64,000 nucleotides of DNA from Yponomeuta sedellus. Lineage: Eukaryota > Arthropoda > Insecta > Lepidoptera > Yponomeutidae. The notes under the pieces are model-generated. The model did no database searches, had not been told where the DNA came from, and saw nothing but the letters and a program-made list of their open reading frames with translations. Positions 59,866 through 64,000 of the stretch are shown piece by piece. The stretch lies in contig OW203723.1 in the NCBI GenBank assembly GCA_934045075.1, forward strand, positions 21,913,615 to 21,977,614, written 5' to 3'. Position numbers and translations under genes: made by a program. Numbering within the stretch: the stretch's first letter is position 1; every line of letters begins with the position of its first letter.

Positions 59866-61608
59866 GAACATAAGAAAAGAGTAGAAGTCGTAAGTGGGCG
59901 GTGCCCGCGTGCCTCACATTAGCAATGTATTGCCTATGCGTAGTCGGTGACAGTTTTGTTTACTTCAGTTGCCGTGCGCTTCTAGTAAAGAAAAAATGGT
60001 GAAAACTTGATTAAAATGCCTTGTTGTGCTGTGTTAGAGAGCAAAAATAAAGGCTGGGGACTAAAATATACCGATCATGCCGTAATATTTCATCGGTAAG
60101 ACGTATTTCATTGTATTTTTAATTAAATTTGTAATGACATGAACACGGAAACCAATCCGAAAACGAAAAAGTGAAACCACCTTTATTTACTGGCTAGTAA
60201 AGTTAAATTTTCATTGATGAAAGTGTACCTTCTCTAGAAATTTCTGTCATAATTTGAATTCTACTCAATTACGGATGGGGGCACACATGATAAAAATCTA
60301 TCGATAATTAGTTGTCTATGACTTAGTAGTCCTACATACTTAATGGTACTTAGGTATTGTAAATTCCAATTCGTCTAAGTAGGTAAAATAATTGTTGTTA
60401 TTTTATACCTACTTCCTAAGTGCCTTTTCACATGCACCCGGTCGCCGTCCGGTCGCCAGGCCGGGTAAAGTAGTAATGTATGAGCTCCGGTCGCCGGCTG
60501 GTCATTGTGCATGTGAAAACTGTCATTGGAGCTCATACATTACTAGGTACTTTTCATACAAGATATGACATGAGCACATAGATCGCGATATAGTTTTTCT
60601 TCACCAGTTTATCAGTGACTGAAATATCTAAGAAACTATCGAAGTAATTTTCATCCTACCCCTTTGACAACAGAAAACCGAGGCAACGTTACAACAACCC
60701 TTTCGGAATCAAAACAATTTGGAAGTGAGTTTTCGTTTAGTTTTCTAAGGAACCGGATACGAAATTAAAATGGATGGCAGCGACAGGAAGGATAACATTT
60801 TAAAATATGAAATCTACCACATTGTTTTATTTGTGCGTCTATGTACCCTATTAGTGTTAATTATTTTTTAATACAGTTGCTCAAAAAGTGGCGTATTACA
60901 CGGACGTATAGCATGCGGGATGTGGGCTATTACACACTCGTGATTTTTTTTTACCTTTCCCGCACTCGTGCGTTTTCTTTCCCAACTGTCAAAATAATGT
61001 CTATTAAAAAGAAAAACCAGCCATGAAGTTTTTACTAAAAAAAATCATAGAAGTTTTTATGAGCTACTAATTTGTTTCAATATCAGATTTAATGATTTGA
61101 TTGAATGAGTTAAGTTAGGTTTCATTTCATTTCATCTCATTAAATTTCATTTTCATTTCATATCAATAAAAAAAATCTTCTGAAGACTTGGCTGTATGGG
61201 CATAGTTCCCTTTGCCTTCTAGAATGGGTGAAGAAAAAAAATCTCTGCTTATATTTTTTTACGGTTGGCGCCATTTTCTAAATATTTTTTCTTTATTAAA
61301 TTGCTTATTTTTTTCGCAACTGTGTTAAAAATAGTCGTTCAGTACACGTGCGGAACCGTCATTGCAACTTGTCGGAACTCTTTGCAATGACAGCCTTTCA
61401 GCACTTGTAATGAAATATACTATATTGCACAAAAGATAATGTTGAAAAGATGCATTTTCTACCAGTCAACCCGCAAGCAAAAAAGAAATAGCAAAAAATA
61501 CTTCTAAGTACCAGCATTCATATTCGGCCGTTAATGTGTAAACTGTTTGTACGAGTATAATTTGTCGATAGGTTCTCCCTATCGATAAACTAGAACTCGC
61601 ATTGTCCC
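59866..61608 (+). repeat. tandem duplication, copy 2 (about 1.74 kb)
   Basis: Over 95 % like copy 1 by eye. Differences: lacks the 316-base segment (join at 60789), has an extra 'GTTGCTCAAAAAGTGGCGTA ...' segment of about 60 bases near 60878-60945, and a few indels such as TAG in TAATTAGTTGTC (60307). Ends CTCGCATTGTCCCATCCCAA. Confidence 0.9.
60016..60095 (+). pseudogene. THAP-like first exon in duplication copy 2
   Basis: MPCCAVLESKNKGWGLKY, TDHAVIFHR then CG|GTAAGA. It keeps Val of the CAV motif that copy 1 has lost, but shares the absent second cysteine, so that loss predates the duplication. Substitutions relative to copy 1 change several residues (E6V, S11N, S13G, A15G), so it is not under visible constraint. 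Confidence 0.45.
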
Positions 61609-62009
61609 ATCCCAAACTGAGAATGCACTTGTTTTTCAATTTTGAACTTTATGTCTTACTTGGTAAAAGTTCTTTTCGGTCCGACGCGGCGGTAGTTCCA
61701 TCTAGTGTAGAGTAGCGTTACTACAAAATGTCAATCTTAATTTCATCATTGTCGTTTGATTTTGATCATTGTTAACATTACAAAAAGGTGCATATTTTAA
61801 TTGAAACTTTTATTATGTACACCTTTTCGGCATTGACTTTATTTACCAATGGCAGGTTGGCATTCGTAGTGTGCGTTTGGTTTGTAAGTATCAGTTTGGT
61901 TACACTGGTTTTCGTACAAATGTGGCATGTCGCTACTTCTACTCTTTTTTTATGTTCTGTGTATCAGAGAGTTATGGTACAGTTGTCAAAAGTTAATAGT
62001 GAGGATAGA
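61609..62009. other. no gene established
   Basis: A 76-codon hydrophobic plus frame (61788-62018) begins at a non-ATG codon; no domain. Confidence 0.35.
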
Positions 62010-62135
62010 TATAGATAGAGAGCTCTTTATTGTACATAAAAGAGGAGTTTACACTGATATTGATCATCGTAGCCGATTTCTGAATTCCATGTAAGGACAA
62101 ATTTCTGAATTGAGAATTTCACTAAGTAAATACTT
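62010..62135 (+). mobile_element. LINE tail fragment
   Basis: GAGAGCTCTTTATTGTACAT, CCGATTTCTGAATTCCAT, TTTCTGAATTGAGAATTTCA; like 20168-20300. Confidence 0.55.
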
Positions 62136-63135
62136 AAATAAGGTTCTGTCACACTCTTTTCGGAGAAATTCAATAGGACAGCACTACAGTGAAATATTTA
62201 CTTTGACAACATTTCATATTTTACAACGCGCAGAACTAAAAATACCGTCTCTTAATTTTGCTATCCTGATTACGAAGAAAATATTTAGAAATTTTATTAA
62301 CCTTAATTTTAGAGAAAATAAAAAAAAAATTGTGTGATGACGTCACACGTAGGTACGGTGGAATGAGGAGGTACCGTTGCCTACTATTAAAAATGATATG
62401 ACAGATGTCATTTTCAATTTCATTCAAATGTCATGATGTCGGAGAAATTACTTTTCCTTTCCTTAATTCCAATGGTTTTTAAAAAGGCGGCAAGGGTGTT
62501 AGTATTATTAAGCCGTATGTGTGACGTCATTTGGCGGATAAGTCCTTTTAGAATAAGACGAAATCCAAACAGAAATTTATGAATGAAAATCATCGAATTT
62601 CCGAAAATAAAAAAAATATGGGTTTTATTTCGTATCGAGTTTCCTTTAAGACAGTAAAATACCTACGTATGCTAAAAAATTGAAATGTTTTCAATTCAGA
62701 AAGGCCCATCGCAACTGCGCAAGAAATATGAGCTGTTGACTGCTAGGGGTAAAAATTTGAGTGAAGAATCTGCTTTTAATTTACTTAGCCCATGAAGGGA
62801 AGAGGCCAGACAAAGGCCGGTGATAACGAGAAATCGATCGAGCCCTCCAAGGGCGCGTTCACAGGTCAATATTCTATATACCCGGGTGGGTATAGTTGCG
62901 TTTAGGACGGTAAACTGGATTAGGGAACCCTTCCTTAATTCCTGACTTGAACGAGCCTCTTATTAGATTTACAGCCTAGACAACGTAGAAATAGAAATAT
63001 CGCATAGAATAAATCAATAATACACTACATACCTGATTCTGTACTAAGTCTAGGTATTTTTACCATGCACCTATATTCTTATATATATTTTAAGTACATC
63101 TACCTATTCTGTTCATCTTTCAGTCCTATACTCCT
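62136..63135. other. no gene seen; two TGACGTCA palindromes
   Basis: GTGATGACGTCACACG at 62333-62350 and GTGTGACGTCATTTGG at 62518-62535. These resemble the inverted-repeat ends around the THAP exon at 31 kb, but the similarity outside the palindrome is short. Otherwise unrecognised AT-rich DNA. Confidence 0.4.
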
Positions 63136-63139
63136 ATCC

Positions 63140-63348
63140 ATCTTAAGGTTGTCGCTTTTAGCGCTAAGACCGCCGATCGTATACTATTTATGTAACTTAG
63201 ATTCTGTTAGTTTTTCATGTACTCTCAAAATGAGGATCTAGATTTTGAAATGGACACCTAGTTTGAATTGTAACGTTCATTAAGCCGCAGTTTCTGCGCT
63301 ACTTTGAATATAGTAGATTATGCATTAAGGGAATAAAACCATGTATTA
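63140..63348 (+). mobile_element. LINE 3' UTR/tail
   Basis: AAGGTTGTCGCTTTTAGCGC, TAAGACCGCCGATCGTATAC, then GACACCTAGTTTGAATTGTA and CATTAAGCCGCAGTTTCTGC. The front is a variant of the '...TGTCTGGAAGAGATCGCT' tail type. Confidence 0.6.
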
Positions 63349-63351
63349 CGT

Positions 63352-63497
63352 CATGGGCGGTATATTGAACCCTGAGCGGAGCGAAGGACTCCGAGTTAAC
63401 TCCCGAGCGCAGCGAGGGAGTTAAATTTTAACTCCTGAGCGAAGCGAGGGAGTTATGTAGAGTCCTGAGTGAAGCCAGGGGTTCATACCGCCCGAGA
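63352..63497. repeat. fold-back element with GAGCGAAGCGAGGG repeats
   Basis: GGGCGGTATATTGAACCCT and its inverse AGGGGTTCATACCGCCC form the ends; between them three related units ACTCCSGAGCGMAGCGAGGG / GAGTT follow one another. 142 bases. Confidence 0.8.
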
Positions 63498-63845
63498 CTA
63501 AGACATGTTTTATTCCAGAGGTGAATACTCTACTTTTCACACAATCTGGGAGACAATAAAATTTTTCTTTTTTTTATTGGTGTTTCGCGCGGTCACACTA
63601 CACAGTAGTTCAGAAAAAAAAGAAAAAAGGGGTGAGTTTCGAACAACAATTCGAATTTCGAATTGCAATGCGGGGCTTCTTCATAGTTTTCATGCGAATT
63701 TTGACATTCTAAATTCAAATCACTTTATTCCCTAGGGAAATTCTTCATTATTATTGCCCTCGAGAGACAAGGCTATGCTTTACGATGATATTTGACGGTA
63801 CGTAATAAGGCATTGTCGAGCAGGAGGTGTGAAAAAACTTTTATG

Positions 63846-63906
63846 CCACACCTGACAATAAAGTGGCTTTTTCGGCACGCTGCAGCGCGCTGCGCGTACG
63901 GAAAAA
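63846..63906. repeat. hairpin
   Basis: GTGGCTTTTTCGGCACGC and GCGTACGGAAAAAGCCGC are inverted about a CTGCAGCGCGCTGC loop. Confidence 0.75.
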
Positions 63907-64000
63907 GCCGCTTTCTGGCCAAGTGTAGACATAAAAAGATGTACACAACACGGGAGGTAAATAAAGAAAGCTCTCGATCGCATATTTACGTCCCTCGCTT

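Noticed and set aside
61788..62018. Hydrophobic 76-codon frame
   Set aside because: Non-ATG start, low complexity, ends in a LINE tail.

Overview
The window looks like AT-rich nuclear DNA of a moth or butterfly (Lepidoptera). Genes are split into short exons by GT-AG introns. More than half of the sequence that can be read is transposon debris: tRNA-headed SINEs, RTE-like and CR1/Jockey-like LINE tails, fold-back MITEs, and several repeats with a distinctly lepidopteran look. There is no operon structure, rRNA, CRISPR array or convincing free-standing tRNA gene. The species call rests on repeat style and gene families, not on a database search.

Host genes seen. (1) A White-type ABCG half-transporter on the minus strand: first coding exon at 8211-8421, Walker A exon at 1527-1710, the rest off the left edge. 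One small exon between them was not found. (2) A complete four-exon plus-strand gene at 21569-25955 for a 294-residue Myb/SANT-like DNA-binding protein with a C-terminal coiled coil. (3) The mitochondrial ATP synthase inhibitor IF1 on the plus strand (28021-29199, two exons), with an apparent frame break just upstream in a presequence-like stretch. (4) A THAP-domain first exon on the minus strand (31066-31258). Weaker candidates: a CpG-rich promoter with two alternative first exons near 36.0-36.94 kb, a 5' exon or promoter near 19.0 kb (minus), an 87-base exon at 39.5 kb (minus), and a CpG-rich promoter with a THAP-like exon at 56.0-56.35 kb.

Layout. 0-8.4 kb: ABCG exons in repeats. 8.4-19 kb: repeats, including a decayed CR1/Jockey-type reverse transcriptase (15.8-17.3 kb). 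19-21.5 kb: mostly unique, non-coding. 21.5-26 kb: Myb/SANT gene, whose second and third exons each follow a MITE copy. 26-30 kb: IF1. 30-34 kb: THAP exon flanked by inverted repeats, then a nested stack in which a TIR element and a PIF/Harbinger-like element split an older repeat. 34-56 kb: repeats with a few candidate exons. 56-61.6 kb: THAP-like exons and a tandem duplication of about 1.7-2.0 kb. 61.6-64 kb: unique AT-rich DNA, LINE tail and fold-backs.

The genes do not form a pathway. The main theme is DNA-transposon biology: a Harbinger-like remnant, a Myb/SANT protein of a type often linked to Harbinger elements, several THAP-type exons, and MITE families that share one inner core but have different ends.
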